A stretch of 64,000 bases of DNA from positions 205,312,001-205,376,000 of the forward strand of contig CM059582.1 in the NCBI GenBank assembly GCA_030407085.1, written 5' to 3'. Shown one piece after another: positions 36,480 to 50,214 of the stretch. The notes under the pieces were generated by a model. That model did no database searches and was not told the DNA's origin. It saw only the letters and a list, made by a program, of their open reading frames with translations. This stretch comes from Trichopria drosophilae. Taxonomy: Eukaryota > Arthropoda > Insecta > Hymenoptera > Diapriidae. Within the stretch, counting starts at the first letter, position 1. Every line of letters starts with the position of its first letter. Position numbers and translations under genes: made by a program.

Positions 36480-37690
36480 TCTCCTACACCTCGTATTAAT
36501 GTGGAGAAAAAGAAATTGTTAGGATTAATAAACATCTGTTATTCTAACAATCCAGATTTATTATATACTAATCATTAGGTTTGTAGTTGAGACTAAAAAA
36601 AGTTATTGATATACGAATTAGTTAGAATCCAACTGAGTTCCAGACTTCTAACATTTTAGTGCCTCTCAATTCTGGTTAATTAACGGTTTAGTTTTGTACT
36701 TTTTATTGAAAGTGCAATGCAGGTATTTTCGAATTTTTAAACTTATTTTTAAATTTATGCTTTCTACCATCTTAGTATCTCTACAATTCATGAAAGGAAA
36801 TTCCTTTCGATTATATATCACCTGCGGATCAAGCAGCAAGTTTATATCATAAAATTGTCAATGAAAGTAAATTTGCAATCTTTTATCGAGACGTCGAGAA
36901 AGGTGTCACTTACTGTTTTTAATCTCTTAATCTTATTTTCTGAACATAAGATACGGTAACCATATTTTATCATTTCCTATTGCAAAACTCCTCATTAGTA
37001 CAAATTAGCTCAATGAAAAGAGGTGACGAAAATAGTATTTGATTTATAAAACTTTTTGAGCGATTAATATATCATTAATAAAAAACTGTTAAAAACATAG
37101 ATTTGTCAAAGAATTGTTTAATTTTATCTTGAAGCCTTCATATATCGACAAATCACCTCTTTAGTAATACTTGTTAGCGAAGTTTACTGCTAAAGTCATT
37201 CTTGTATAACGGAATCTACTTTATATTTCCTTCTTAATAACTGCCAAAGAAGTTATGTGTTTATATGCAATACGCCACTGGCTACAAATGAAAAATAATA
37301 TTGACTTTTATCATAAGACTAGTGAATGAAGCATTGAGAAATAATCAAATGTATAACTCAAGTTTACATAATCCAAGCTTTCTAGAAGTAATATAATGTG
37401 CATACAACATTTTTACAATGTCATCGATTAGATTGTACCACTTGAAATTATCTGATAATAAAGTAAAAATGACAAACCAAGTGGACAAATTTAAAACACA
37501 ATTTGATACTAAAATTTTAACTGATACAAGAAAACTCATGTTACTGTTAAAAATTAATGTAGAATACACGAAATTTTACTGTTTTTATAATGAAAGGTTA
37601 CCAGAATACAAATCTGACGTTTAACATGCACTACAATCGTAATCAGAGCAGTACCAAATTTTTACGAATTTTTTGGTATTTTTTAATCTA
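36480..37690. other. AT-rich stretch, nothing recognised
   Basis: AT-driven frames on both strands (37345-37569, 37418-37624) mirror each other and are not genes. Confidence 0.5.
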
Positions 37691-37692
37691 CG

Positions 37693-37763
37693 AAAAAAAA
37701 GTGGTACGCCGGGAATTGAACCCTGTACCTTTTGACTGTTGGTTGAATGCTCTCACCGAATTT
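37693..37763 (-). repeat. tRNA-like SINE or tRNA pseudogene with pol III B box
   Basis: On the minus strand, GGTGAGAGCATTCAACC (A-box-like) is followed by a good B box, GGGTTCAATTCCC (37723-37711), then GGCGTACCAC and a run of eight T, a pol III stop. The spacing is roughly that of a tRNA, but acceptor stem pairing is poor, so a tRNA-derived SINE head or a pseudogene is more likely than a working tRNA. Confidence 0.55.
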
Positions 37764-37829
37764 CTTTTAACTTTGACAATCTTGAATTCATTTACTAAAA
37801 GCATTTTCAATATCATAATATAAAATACA

Positions 37830-40800
37830 ATAAAATTATTTTTACTAATAAATAACTAGTAACAAAAATCTTAATATCAACATCTAACTGGTAACTTTTA
37901 ATCAACCCTTTAAGAAATTACTTAATTCAAGAGTACATCAGTAACTATTTAATAATACATCAATAAGGAAGTTACATGTACTTAAAAATTTCCAGCATTC
38001 AATTATCTTTATTATTCGGTGTTATTGATCCAATTAAGAAACTGTGTAATTGTTCTCCATGGCTTGATAGCTTCCGGCCCATGAAAGAAAGAACTGGTAA
38101 TTAAATTCTTTTAGGTTACTTAATAGATGTACATCATACAAGAATTTCACACATGTATTATAAAAAAAATCTAATATTTACATAGAAGAAACGAACTCTG
38201 TGAGATTTACTAATTCTATAGCATCTGTCAATGGAATTTGACAGTCATTATGCACCTGTACATAATCAGTAATTTGTTTCTTTCAAGCATGATATATAGT
38301 GATAGGTTTTTATCAAAACAGTTTCCAAAAACAATGCGAAATTTACTTTTTACGTTCTTCATCTGTTATCTAAACGCTTTTTTTACCGTATCGTGGATTG
38401 AAATATTTCCAGGAATTGTTTCGATAATTTTTACGAAAAAAGTGCTTAACACGTCATCGGTAATTTAAGAAATCATTTTTCGAAGAGATAAATTTTCTTT
38501 TCCTTGGATTATATAAAATCTTCAAATGATTTTTGTATTTATCACATTAAATATGCGCAAGTGCTAATTCCAAAAATTAATCATTTTTACTAATTCCATC
38601 TGTCTTTTCTAGTTTAACGAATGTATTTACACAACTTGCTAATTAATTTTTTTGTACTATCAGATAACCGCCATAAATATTATTACTAGAAGCAGAGAAT
38701 TGTTGATTATGCTTCAACAATATTGACAAGCAATTTCTGACGTATTCAAAGTTTTTAAAGATTAGCCTTCTTTTTGTTTTGAAGGGGCTTTTTAAAAATC
38801 TTTCTAATTTTAATTTTGAATAAAAAGAACAATGACTTATGGATTTTTATTGTCGATTTTTTTTTAACAGAACTTTTATTGAAAAGTAAATATCTAGTAA
38901 ATTGTGTTTGTTCTCAATTCATTACAATTTCAGTGAAATATTTGTTTAATTTTACAGTACATAAGAAGATATAATATTGAATTCATGATGGAAATTTTAT
39001 TTAAAAGACATAAAACATTTTTTTAAGAATTTCATGATAGTTTTTACTATAATTCACTAATACGAATATTTAACAGTGATTCAGAAAGTGATGTAAAAGA
39101 TGTTTAAAAAAATTAGATAAGGAAATAAAGAAAGAAATTAAATTCGAAAGAATCAATAACCAATTTTTTGTGTGGTTTATTTAATCGCAATTTTGAATTA
39201 ATTAGCCGTATAAAATTAAAAGAAATAATAAAGGATGCGAAGAAATATATTAAAGTAATAAAATGTCTTCAGGACAAAATATTTTCCATAGTCAAAATCA
39301 GTTTTGTTTACTCTTTAGTTTTGCTGGTTTTAACTTTCTTTTAAGCCTCACTGATTAATCTTAACAAAAATAGACATTTGGACTATTTCGTGATATTATA
39401 ATCAAATCAAGATAATATCGTCATGTATTACATAATAAAATTTAAATTAATTAGGAGAATCTTATAACACGTTTCTTCTATTAAATAACTATCGTAGTGA
39501 TTAAATACTTAATCGTTACTTTATTCCTCATTAAATCAATTTTTGAAGAATTTACTATGACTCTATGAAATAATTTATTTTATAATCTTCATTAGCTATT
39601 TCATCTGCAGCATTTGTTTTCATCCGATACTATTAACTGAATCATTTAAAATTTTTTTTCGCCAAATTCATTTCTACAATACCAATAGTTTCATTTAAAC
39701 TGACGGAAATCGCTTGATTACGACATACAAATCATCAGCGATGACATTTTTAGATTATGTTAAATTGGAGCCATAAGAAATTTAATATTAATTATATCAA
39801 ATGATATTGGTTAATGTTTGTTTATTTTTATCATTTAATTTTTTTGTACCAAATAAATGTTACGATATCATATTTAAAAGTTGCGTTTAAATTAGAAGTA
39901 GTTCATTACATCAAAAAATATCTTGGCATCAAACGTCAAATGCGAATATTGAAAGCTAGTGTCAATGATATATTTTGAATGACTTCTTCTAAATATTTTT
40001 ATCAGAGCGCCTCTCAATGTACTTCGAAATCGTTAAGAAACTCTTTATCGCAAACAAATATTATAATAAGCACTGGTTAACTGTGTTTCTCGGTGGCCTC
40101 GTGTTACACTTTTATATGAAATGTCATATTCCACTTTCTTATTAGGTAATCTGTCATTACTACTGATTTTTAAATTACAAATTACATTTAGCAAACAACG
40201 TTGTATTTGCTAAATCTATCGATCGTCAGGTCAATAATATCATTTGGTTTCAAAGGAGTGACGATACAACCATTTTGTAAAAATGAGGGATCTAATAAAT
40301 GCAGTATAAATTGTAGTATAAAAATAGTTAAAGGGCAGAATTTTGATAATATCAATTGAAATTATTTTATAGAATCAAATGTAACTGATAAATTCATAAT
40401 CACATTAGATACAACAATTCACAAATTCGAGGATGAGACAATTATGACACAATAGTACCATAAAATAACCTTATCTGGAAGATACCTAAATTACTATTCA
40501 CATAATGTATTTTCACGGAAAATTAGTATAATCAAAGGTCTAGTAGACAGAGTGGTTAAATTGCTCCGTAAAAAGTTTATATAACAAAAAAGTTTAGAAA
40601 AAGAATTAACAAAAGAATTGTTAACAGATTTAGCAAGAGAATGATTTTCCACAATCATGGACATTGGACCAGTAACATTTTTTAAACTTGATACTTTTAC
40701 CCTGGTGGAAAAATTGACTACTTTTTGTCTGGTTTATGGTCATTATTACCGGCTAATAGCCAAATTATGACTGAATTCTGGCCGGTTTCCTTGTGGTAAT

Positions 40801-41518
40801 ACAACGCTGATGTACCCATTAACTAGCCATCATTGATGCCCAAAAACTTTTGAATATAATGCCAGATAGTTGGCTATTTTCTAGTCATCGCAAATTGTAT
40901 TTAAATTATAGTATTTAGAAAAATGGTCAATAACTCGTCAATAAAAAAAAAGAGTATTTATGACTACAAAAGAAAGAAAAAGGTTCAAAAATATTTATTG
41001 TATCTGCAAATTATACAATTTCATAGAATACGAGACTAACCATGTTTTGGAGCTATAACATTGCACATACTGGGTAAAATATTAGCACAGCGTTCCCAAA
41101 TACTCCATTAACCGTTTATACCAGTAGAACAAGATTTTAATAATTTAACCCAACACTAAAATGAAACTTATAATGAGGGTCATTAAACTCAGGCTTAGTA
41201 GGAGGTAAATAATAGCTGAAATTTCTAAACAACAATGAAGACATGAAGTCTCTTATAATTTTGATAAAACCTATTACTAATTTTTATATACTTGTACATA
41301 AAAATCAATCTTTTGCATCGCAATGTAAAAAAGACGGGAAAAAGACGATTTAAAAATGTTTTTTTTTTTTATAAATAATCGTGTATAATTTTTTTTAAAC
41401 ATCTAATAACAGGTTTAAAAACCCTTAAAAACTGCAGTGAAAAAAAATTCTTTGAGAACCCAATGGGTTAAAAAAGTTAAAAAAGTAATTCATATAAACT
41501 ATAAGAAATCACAGGGCA
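37830..41518. other. AT-rich stretch, nothing recognised
   Basis: No exon or repeat with clear ends. A GC-richer patch at 40640-40880 holds loosely repeated CTGGTTTATGGTCATTA-like motifs. Confidence 0.5.
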
Positions 41519-42027
41519 TTAACCCATTAACGTTCACGACACTTTTTTGCATCAATTTCAATCAAAATGGATGTTGAAAAAATTGAAAGGTACATCTTAC
41601 TATTTTCAAGGTCGCTCTTCAAGATTCACAGGTCAAAATTTAGTTTCAGACATCAGGAATACCAGCATGGTACCTATCTTGAACAAATTGCCAAAAAATT
41701 AAGAAATATTTATTCATCTCAATTTTTTTTCGAGTTATGGAAATATTATGCATAACTATGCATAAAGGTGGTCAAATTATTTGGATTTTCCGAACAAATT
41801 TTCATGTCGTACACCCTACGTGATCATAAAGATCTCAAAATGGTGTTTTCAAGGAACATTTTCATTTCAATTTAATAAATACCATCAGAACAATGTGACA
41901 AAATTGATCAAAATATCATTAGAAAAATATTGGTTCTGATTGCTGAAATTCAGCTTCGATTTTGATACGAAATAATTGCTTGAAATCAAAGCAAACCAAA
42001 AGTGTCTTTTGGGCGTTAATGGGTTAA
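41519..42027. mobile_element. piggyBac-like MITE with TTAA duplications
   Basis: TTAA (41519-41522), then CCCATTAACG..., then ...CGTTAATGGG, then TTAA (42024-42027). The termini start with CCC and extend about 30 bp as imperfect inverted repeats (both contain GACACTTTT). TTAA targets plus CCC termini are the mark of the piggyBac superfamily. The 62-codon frame inside is not recognisable as a transposase. Confidence 0.75.
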
Positions 42028-42090
42028 CCCTTTAAGTCCCAAATGTGCACAATTTACACATGGATTTCAGCATCGTTTATTAAAAAAGGA
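42024..42090. mobile_element. Left end of a second piggyBac-like element
   Basis: TTAACCCTTTAAGTCCCAAA shares the TTAA of the previous element. The same terminus, inverted, is at 62465-62483 (GGGACTCAAAGGGTTAA). The right end of this copy was not found. Confidence 0.5.
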
Positions 42091-43813
42091 AACATCTATA
42101 TCCGACTAATTTTGAAGTAGCTCTTTCGATTGGTGCTACTGAAGTTTTCGCAAAAATGGCGTTTAACACATTTTTTTACAAAAATACTAAAAAAATACTT
42201 GATTTTTTAGCTACAATTTTTTTTAAAATGCATTTTTAACTATAATACCGGTTTCAGATCACCTTCTAACCTGTCAGATACGTGTTTACGATTGTTTTAC
42301 TTCAAAATTATACATTCATATTTTGATTTATTTTGTTTTACGTTTCAAAATGGCGTCTGAAATTTTTGAAAATGAAGAAAATGCTAATATTTCGTATCTG
42401 CTAGGTTTTCTTTGCAGTAAAATCGTACAAATAAGTTATTACGAGTTTTGTATGACCTGATAATAGAAAGGGCTGATAAAAAATAAATTGAAACGAATAA
42501 TGTTGGCAAGCCTCATCATCTCATAATTTTTTTAACAAAAAAGAAAACAGAATAATTAATTAAAAAATAAGAATAAACTATCACTATCACACTGAGAGAA
42601 ATACAAAAGCACTTTAATACGAAACGTAGTAGTTATTTATTATAAGTTTACCAATACTTCTACAAATAATATATAATGCTACTACAATGGTATCTAACAC
42701 TATAATAAATAAAATAATGTAAATAAAATTATACTTAAATACCATGAAAAAAATAATGCATGTAATATATTCCTTTTATAATTTATTGTCTGAAAATTGA
42801 CACATATAATTTATTAACTGATTGTCTGCAACTGAATTTTAATTCATTAATTACGGCATACGTAAAACATTTATAATCAAATTTTAAATGTATAATATAA
42901 ATAATATCAATAAATTCATGTAATTTATTAAATAATGTGTTATTTTTCAAATAAAGAGAAAGAAAATATAGCCACATTATAGAAGTGTGTCAAAAAATTG
43001 TTGACTTTGGGATTTGATGGCCACATTAACTAAAGTTCTTTTGTTATTCGGAATAGTCTTTTGTAATAATAGTTTTAATAATTTGCTAAATTAAATACTA
43101 ATCTTAATTATGTGTACAAAACTGATAATTTATTCCAAATCACTTAACTAAATATAGAACCTTTGGTGTCTAAACATAGATTTAGGTAATGTTTTGCCTT
43201 ATTAACTATTTTTATTAAGCAATAGTACATAACTCTATTAGTAAAAGAATTTAGAGTATTTTTTATTGGCTCCACCAATAAAGGAAACCGCGCATACGTC
43301 CGTATTCATTAAGGTTATTCGTGCGGTGGATCACACACAGTTTCGTATTTTTTTTTTGTGTATACATTTTATCACTTGTACCAGTGATAAGTTATCGATG
43401 TTTATGCAATATCTGCCCTGAAAAAATGCCATGAATTTTAAAATGATCTTTTATATGTTTCTCAAACTATGCTTCTTATTACACTGTTATTTTTGAGAAA
43501 AATAAATATTTTTTAACCAGCATTAAATATTTTGATAATTTGAAAATCTGAACTGTCAATGTTACCTTTGTAGTAAGATATTTGTCGCGATGAGTACAAA
43601 GTTTTTTACGGATTAAGTACAAAGAAATTATTTATATTTAGTATAAGATTTACGGTATGGGATTAAGTAAAATAAAACTGCATTTATATGGTTAATATAG
43701 AAATCAATTAGTTAAATACAATATTGTGTTTTTTAAGAGATACTATGATCAAAGTACTTTTACAAATTGAAAATAATTTCTTTAATTAAACTAAATTTAT
43801 TATACGAAACCGA
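42091..43813. other. AT-rich stretch, nothing recognised
   Basis: Mostly A/T runs; no coding or RNA signal. Confidence 0.5.
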
Positions 43814-45830
43814 AATATTTGCGGAACTAATATTTTCTTTGCGATTATTTAAAAGAAAATAGACCAGATAAAAACATTTTCCGTGGACACTCACTATCAG
43901 CATTCCCTTGATTTTTTAGCATCATTTTCCACAAATTAATTTATCATCATTTCTCATGATGCAAGGTCTCAAAATATTACTTACTTTTTCTATCCTTTTG
44001 GACATAAAGTATAGTTTGTATCAGTTCTTAATATAAGGTAGATTACTTAATCAATTAAAAATCTAAGTTCGTTAACGTCATCAGTTACAAGAAAAATCTA
44101 AAGTAGTAAAAAGAACTAAGAATGTAGTTAGCTGAACGAAATCGAAGTTAATCGAAATCTTCAAAAATTACTTCAATGTTTTAGTCAATTTCATTACTCT
44201 ATTAACTTTCATAAAAATAGTGAAAATTAACATCATGGATATGGTCTGTCTAACCAAAAAATAGTTCCTTTTACTATTTTCCCTCAACATGTCCAACAGC
44301 AGTTTAATTTAAGTAGTTAAATGTAAGTTGATTTTTTTCTTTGCAAACTTTAAGATGACTATGTGGGAGCGGAATAATTTTACTTATCTACATCTTAAAA
44401 GAAAGCTAGACGTTTCTCATAGTTTATCATAATTAATTTCAAACGAATAACTTTGTATTTGAAAAAGAGAAAAATATAATTCAAAAAATCTATGAAAGGA
44501 CTTTAATATTTATAAAATTGATATAGTACTCTTAATTATACTAAAGTACTCTTCAATTAAACACATGTTCATTGGGCGCTCATTATAAACATTCCGTTTA
44601 TTTTTGTTCATCATTTTCCACAAATTGATTTACCATAATTCCTCATGATCCAAGCTGTCAAAAGTTTATTTACCTTCTTCCACGTAAAGTTTAGTTTGTA
44701 TTAGTTATTAATATATGGTAGATTATTTGTTAAATTGAAAACATAAATTTATTAATATCAGTATAAAACCATTGTCGTATTGATATTAATTAAATGAAAA
44801 ATATTATAGCACAAATTACAATATTCGTTAGTAAAAATAAATAATCTACCTTGTGTATGAATGCCTGAAGTGCTTTTAAGTGACAGTTTATTTATTTTCC
44901 TATCAAGTCGAGATACTGCTCTGTCTATTACTTTATAATCAATGTTTTGTTTCGAAAAACTGCATTCAATTTCACAAATTGCAAAGTGCATCAACCTCTT
45001 TCGACATAATTTAAATAATTCACTCCAAAAAGCTCACTAGTCCTTGTATAACATTATTTTAAAAATCTAAGTTCTTCATTCTGGAAATCATCTTTAAAAT
45101 TGACCTTTATTTGTTATCGATAAATCGAAATTTGTAAGATTTCAACACTTTGTTGCCGGAAGTGCAGGCATTTGTGTCACTGAATATGTCAAAAATGTGT
45201 ATATCAGAGTAAATATTGATTTCAGTTAAAGATTTTTTTAAAATGGAATTACTTAAAACTCAAAACATTATCAAATTTAATACAATATTATTTTTTTCAC
45301 TAATAGCTTCACAGTCGTTTTTTACAAAAAGATAATCAATAAACTATAGAATTATTTACGATAAATATTTTCAAGATTTTCATTTAACATCTTTCTTAAG
45401 TTTCAGTTTGTAATAATAAAATATTGATAGAAATCCATCTACGTATACTCCGAAAATTAAATTCCCGTGAAAATTGGATAAGAAACAACGAATTTAGCGA
45501 AAAGTCCGTCTCTGTAAATGTTTTGTGTCACTTTAAGTGACCATCTTTACAAAAATCTGTTAATATTTTAGAAATGTCAATTTTGAATTTTGAAAATCTG
45601 ACGTCGTATTTGCAATTAGCGACTCCAAAAACAAATTTGCAGTTATAGAGAAATTGCCGATTTCGAAACTTCCCTAGATTGAGTAAAAATTTGGGCGCTA
45701 TTTTTAAATCGCGCTTTTAAAAAATCGAAGGTACCATTTTCTAGTTGAAACATTTTAAAAGCGATATTTTGCACTTCCGAATCCCGTCTGTTGCAGCTTC
45801 CGAGTAGAAATTGACGAAAAAAAATATTTT
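43814..45830. repeat. Left arm of a large inverted repeat (about 2.0 kb)
   Basis: Pairs with 47070-49090 in reverse. Outer end: AATATTTGCGGAACTAATA at the left against AATACTTGCGGAACTAATA read inversely at the right. Inner end: CCGAGTAGAAATTGACGAAA in both. Inner parts look nearly identical and outer parts more diverged. The arm itself contains two diverged copies of a TTTTCCACAAATT-containing segment about 690 bp apart (43910 and 44610). Confidence 0.95.
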
Positions 45831-45831
45831 A

Positions 45832-46185
45832 GATTTCAACACTTTGTTGCCGGAAGTGCAGGCATTTGTGTCACTGAATATGTCAAAAATTTGTATATCA
45901 GAGTAAATATTGATTTCAGTTAAAGATTTTTTTAAAATGGAATTACTTAAAACTCAAAACATTATCAAATTTAATACAATATTATTTTTTTCACTAATAG
46001 CTTCACAGTCCTCTCGGACAAAACAATAATCAATAAACAAATAAATATTTTAAGAAAAATTTTTTCAAGATTTGCATTAGACATCTTTCACAATTTTTCA
46101 GTTTCTGATAATAAAATATTGATAAAAATTCACCTACATATACCCCGTAAATAAAATTCCCCAGAAAATTCGAAAAAAAGAAAAA
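45832..46185. repeat. Direct duplicate of 45137-45490 in the loop of the inverted repeat
   Basis: It begins at GATTTCAACACTTTGTTGCC in both copies. The first 180 bp or so are almost identical, up to CTTCACAGTC. After that the copies still align (TAATAAAATATTGATA, ATTCC) but are clearly diverged. Confidence 0.9.
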
Positions 46186-47069
46186 ATTTAATGAAAAATA
46201 TGGTCCTTTTAGCTGTCATCTTATATTTTGTAATATTGACGTCCCAATCGTTAAAAGCGACTTCAAAAACTTTGTGTAATATTTTGTCTTCAAAAAAGCG
46301 AAACAAAAAGTTTAAATCCTGAAACAAAACTGCGTAAAAGGGCGAATCCGCCTGGTAAATAATAAAGAAAAAAAATTTATAAATTGAGACGGAAAAAACA
46401 ATTTTTTCATTCAGACGCCATTTTGAAAATAAATTATTTTCCGTACCTGATCGTATTTCATGGATATTACTTTTCTAATTAATGTCGTAAAGAAATAACA
46501 ATTTCAAAATTTCTCATAAAAAATCAGAATTTATACCAAAAAATCATGAAAACCGGTAATGTTTATGTAATTGTTTAAAAAAAAAGATCACTTAATTAAC
46601 ATTTTGCAAACTTTCGTCAACGTAATTTGAAAAAGCGATCAAAAACATCGTAAATGAAAGATTTACAAAGCAAAAATATATGTTTGAAATTGTATTAAAC
46701 GATCAAATTTAACACAAAAAGAAATGGATTGATGAAAAAACTATTTTAAGTTTCCGCTTTCGAATAAAAAACACTATGCTAGTAAGGAAGACCATGATGA
46801 CGAGGAATTATGCCGTTTCTTACTTAATCACAAAAAAAATGAAAACAAATAAAAGCATTTTATTTTCAAATAATGATTTTGACCCTTTATGGACCGAACG
46901 GATAGTTGTTGAACTTTAGTGCGAAGTTGGATAATTGACCAAAAAAAAAAAATCAGCACCCAATGTTGCTGACGCAAAACAGGCTGCTCTTTCAGATTCT
47001 GCAGAATTGGTCCAAAATTCTTTACAGAAAGAGATTCAACTGTATTTTTCAAAAAAATCGAGAATTTTT
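46186..47069. other. Unique part of the inverted repeat spacer
   Basis: AT-rich, no recognisable gene. Short frames on both strands at 46828-47159 are shadows of each other. Confidence 0.6.
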
Positions 47070-49090
47070 AAAATATTTTTTTTCGTCAATTTCTACTCGG
47101 AAGCTGCAACAGACGGGATTCGGAAGTGCAAAATATCGCTTTCAAAATGTTTCAACTAGAAAATGGTACCTTCGATTTTTTAAAAGCGCGATTTAAAAAT
47201 AGCGCCCAAATTTTTACTCAATCTAGGGAAGTTTCGAAATCGCAATTTCTCTATAACTGCAAATTTGTTTTTGGAGTCGCTAATTGCAAATACGACGTCA
47301 GATTTTCAAAATTCAAAATTGACATTTCTAAAATATTAACAGATTTTTGTAAAGATAGTCACTTAAAGTGACACAAAACATTTACAGAGACGGACTTTTC
47401 GCTAAATTCGTTGTTTCTTATCCAATTTTCTCGGGAATTTAATTTTCGGAGTATACGTAGATGGATTTCTATCAATATTTTATTATTACAAACTGAAACT
47501 TAAGAAAGATGTTAAATGAAAATCTTGAAAATATTTATCGTAAATAATTCTATAGTTTATTGATTATCTTTTTGTAAAAAACGACTGTGAATCTATTAGT
47601 GAATAAAAAAAAATATTGTGTTAAATTTGACAATGTTTTGAGTTTTAAGTAATTCCATTTTAAATAAATTTTTAACTGAAATCAATATTTACTTTGATAT
47701 ACAAATTTTTGACATATGCAGTGACACAAATGCCTGCACTTCCCGCAACAAAGTGTTGAAATCTTACAAATTTCGATTTATCGATAACAAATAAAGGTCA
47801 ATTTTAAAGATGATTTCCAGAATGAAGAACTTAGATTTTTTAAATAATTTTATACAATGACTAGTGAGCTTTTTGGAGTGAATTATTTAAATTATGTCGA
47901 AAGAGGTTGATGCACTTTGCAATTTGTGAAATTGAATGCAGCTTTTCGAAACAAAACATTGATTATAAAGTAATAGACAAAGCAGTATCTCGACTTGATA
48001 GGAAAATAAATAAACTGTCACTTAGAAGCACTTCAGACATTCATACACCATATTGATTATTTATTTTTACTAACGAATATTGAAATGTGTGCTATAATAT
48101 TTTTCATTTAATTAATATCAATAGGACAATGGTTTTATACTGATATTAATAAATTTATGTTTTCAATTTAACAAATAATCTACCATATATTAATATCTAA
48201 TACAAACTAAACTTTACGTGGAAGAAGGTAAATAAACTTTTGACAGCTTGGATCATGAGGAATTATGGTAAATCAATTTGTGGAAAATGATGAACAAAAA
48301 TAAACGGAATGTTTATAATGAGCGCCCAATGAACATGTGTTTAATTGAAGAGTACTTACTCGTTCATTAATGGCTTATATCAATTTTATAAATATTAAAG
48401 TCCTTTCATAGATTTTTTGAATTATATTTTTCACTTTTTCACATACAAAGTTATTGGTTTGAAATTAATTATGATAAACTACAGGAAAGGTCTAGCTTTC
48501 TTTGAATATGTAGATAAGTAAAATTATTCTGCTCCCACATAGTCATCTTAAAGTTTGTAATGAAAAAAAATCAACTTATATTTAACTAATTAAATTGAAC
48601 TGCTGTTGAACATGTTGAGGGAAAAATAGTAAAAGGAACTATTTTTTGGTTAGACAGACCATATCCATGATGTTAATTTTCACTATTTTTATGAAAGTTA
48701 ATAGAGTAATGAAATTGACTAAAACATTGAAGTAACTTTTGAAGATTTCGATTAACTTCGATTTCGTTCAGCTAACTACATTCATAGTTGTTTCTACTAC
48801 TTTATATTTTTCTTGTAACTGATGACGTTAACAAACTTAGATTTTTAATTTAATAAGTAATCTGGCTTATATTAACAACTTATGCAAATTATACTTTATG
48901 TACAAAAGGATAAAAAAAAGTAAGTAATATTTTGACAGCTTGTATGATTAGAAATGATGGTGAATCAATTTGTGGAAAATGATGATAAAAAATCAAGGGA
49001 ATGCTTATAGTGAGTGTCCACGGAAAATGTTTTTATCTGGTTTATTTTCTTTTAAATAATCGCAAAGAAAATATTAGTTCCGCAAGTATT
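47070..49090. repeat. Right arm of the large inverted repeat (about 2.0 kb)
   Basis: Reverse complement of 43814-45830, with matched length (2021 against 2017 bp). No clear target duplication flanks the outer ends. Confidence 0.95.
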
Positions 49091-50214
49091 GTAGCTATAA
49101 GTAGTGTAATTTACATTACTATGCACTTTACTCTCTATTAATCACCGAAAGTCGCACTTTCTATTTATTTATCTCTTTATATTTATAACTTATTATATAG
49201 AAACTAATTAATAATATGTTAATTTTTAACTGATCTATTACTCATTGGAGATTTCTTATTGAATGAATAACGATACAAAATTAAAACATTTTCACATAAA
49301 TTATCACTAAACTTGTCGGAATAAATTAGGCTTTGGATAATTACAATCTTTTGTATTTAAAAGTTTTGTCTCATATCATAGTATAAGATAAATCTAAGAA
49401 AGTATATCATGATGTTTTATATTTTTCTAACGAACGGGAAAAAATTATAATAGTGGAAAAATATGTTTTAGTAGAGAACACGATAAAGTGAAATATTTTA
49501 CATCTTTGCAACAGAATTTTACGAAGAATTCCTTAATATGCATCCATTTATCTACAAATTACAAGACAATCATTGCCCATTGAATGTTTCTTCTTAGAAA
49601 TTTAAAATCTTATTTAATTGTTTAATAAAAACTGTTTGCTTCTAAAATAATATTTCTTCAAAACAAGCTAGAGTCTATTGAAAACTGATACAATGAGAAT
49701 ATGACCAAAATCAAAAGTATTTTTACATCCAAAGAACTGTTTACTTCAGCAACTATTGTAAGAAACATCTGTTAAAAGTATTAAAATTTTACAATATTTT
49801 TATAAAATTTATTAGAAGTTTGTTAGAAAATTGCAAAAGTTTAATTCAACATTTATTGATCTTCAAACTATATATTGGTCAATTATATTGAAGGAAGGGA
49901 GGTGCAGCTACTAATCTAGAAAAAACTAAAAAAAAACACTCGAAACATATGTTAATTTTTGTTACTTTGCACAGATTTGTGTCGAGTTAATAATTTTTAA
50001 TAAATTCCTTCAATTACAAGTAAATGAATTATTTTGTGAAACTGACGTACGTCGGTGTCCAAAATTTCCATATGCATATGACGTTTTTCAGAAAATAAAA
50101 TTTTGATAACGTTTCTTTATGGACCAATTACGTGGAAATTTGTAATATTCATTTTCAGATTCGGAAGTGAACTTTGAGAAATATGTATCGAAAAATTTCC
50201 AAAAATTCTGTGAT
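49091..50214. other. AT-rich stretch, nothing recognised
   Basis: No exon, RNA gene or repeat with clear boundaries. Confidence 0.5.

Noticed and set aside
36246..36578. 110-codon frame
   Set aside because: Lies within and beyond a TA-flanked pogo-like MITE; no transposase motif.
46828..47371. Several 65-81-codon frames on both strands in the inverted repeat
   Set aside because: AT-driven frames that overlap each other; no protein-like pattern beyond the short conserved frame noted separately.
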